DNA of 64,000 nucleotides from Rostratula benghalensis (taxonomy: Eukaryota; Chordata; Aves; Charadriiformes; Rostratulidae). The position numbers and the translations under genes are program-made. Location: positions 5,661,057 through 5,725,056 of the forward strand of contig VXAI01000038.1 of assembly GCA_013399305.1 (NCBI GenBank), in the 5' to 3' direction. Of this stretch, positions 63,805-64,000 are shown in pieces. Every line of letters starts with the position of its first letter. Positions within the stretch are counted from its first letter, which is position 1. The notes under the pieces were generated by a model, which was not told the DNA's origin, made no database searches, and saw only the letters and a list, made by a program, of their open reading frames with translations.

Positions 63805-64000
63805 CCAGCCGCTCTGTTAAGGCGACGCTGCCAGCAGCTCTCCCGCCTTGGGAAGCCGACGCGGGTCCACAACGCGACCCCGCGGCCCGCCTGTGCGCCC
63901 TCCCGCCTTCCTTCCACTCACCGCGGGGCCGCCGGCGGCTCCGGGAGACCTCGGGCGGGCGGTACTCACCGCCGATCGGCCGGCCGCGGCTCCCGGCAGC
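63805..64000 (-). promoter_or_regulatory. SLC26A2: CpG-rich promoter region of SLC26A2
   Basis: The last 200 bases are dense in CG dinucleotides and GC boxes, in contrast to the AT-rich sequence to the left, and continue to the edge. The position upstream of SLC26A2 and the GTGAGT donors on the minus strand point to a housekeeping-type CpG-island promoter firing leftwards. No TATA box is visible in the part included. Confidence 0.6.
63970..64000 (-). other. SLC26A2: Probable SLC26A2 non-coding first exon (partial at the window edge)
   Basis: On the minus strand the GC-rich edge ends in GGCG|GTGAGTACC, a strong 5' splice site with its last exonic base at 63970. A second GTGAGT donor follows 48 bases downstream, with its last exonic base at 63922. 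SLC26A2 genes have a non-coding first exon, and the first coding exon here has a good acceptor upstream of its ATG, so a 5' exon must lie further right. This is the best candidate, and it implies an intron of about 5.4 kb. The transcription start may lie beyond the window. Confidence 0.55.

Larger units (their letters stand above)
58497..63921 (-). other. SLC26A2: Probable SLC26A2 first intron (no coding gene seen)
   Basis: This stretch is AT-rich with homopolymers: A22 at 63458-63479 and a C run near 61059-61067. It also has a short direct repeat at 59387-59430. Around 62880-63340 the sequence is somewhat richer in GC and carries a minus-strand consensus donor CAGAG|GTGAGG (last exonic base 63061), which could serve an alternative 5' exon. 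I recognise no protein-coding exon on either strand. Confidence 0.5.

Overview
The window looks like nuclear DNA of a bird (a sauropsid at least). It is moderately GC-rich and gene-sparse. Its few recognisable interspersed repeats are 3' ends of CR1-type LINEs, and the coding sequence is split by GT-AG introns. Three short runs of N (1045-1091, 32821-32885, 47841-47910) mark draft-assembly gaps. I recognised no bacterial, viral or organellar genes.

Two protein-coding genes are well supported. Both are on the minus strand, arranged head-to-tail, and both belong to the SLC26/SulP anion-transporter family. SLC26A2 (the DTDST sulfate transporter) has coding exons at 58475-57843 and 55541-54036 and encodes 712 residues. 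A candidate non-coding first exon lies in a CpG-rich promoter at the right edge (about 63805-64000). About 14 kb further downstream is a second complete SLC26 gene (39809-39192 and 38406-36811; 737 residues). Its coding intron sits at exactly the same place as in SLC26A2, after the Q of a ...YQ motif, in phase 0. The two proteins align almost without gaps through the membrane domain, so the second gene is best read as a tandem relative of SLC26A2. Both open frames are intact, with a SulP membrane domain, N-glycosylation sites in the same extracellular loop and a C-terminal STAS domain. Both are predicted to exchange sulfate or related anions across the plasma membrane.

Layout, left to right. 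1-16.4 kb: no gene recognised, CR1 remnants. 16.45-17.45 kb: a CpG island that may be the start of an unidentified minus-strand gene. 17.45-34.7 kb: no gene recognised, with some motif clusters and a perfect 20-bp palindrome. 34.8-36.8 kb: probable 3' UTR of the second SLC26 gene, with a striking hairpin at 36629-36697. 36.8-40.9 kb: the second SLC26 gene and its probable 5' exon and promoter. 40.9-49.9 kb: intergenic. 49.9-54.0 kb: probable 3' UTR and downstream flank of SLC26A2. 54.0-64.0 kb: SLC26A2.

The most notable observations are the second, divergent SLC26A2-like gene; the hairpin in its presumed 3' UTR, which pairs better on the transcribed strand; and a 24-bp tandem duplication that creates two consensus 5' splice sites just upstream of the same gene. 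All assignments come from reading the sequence and from remembered family features; no database search was run.
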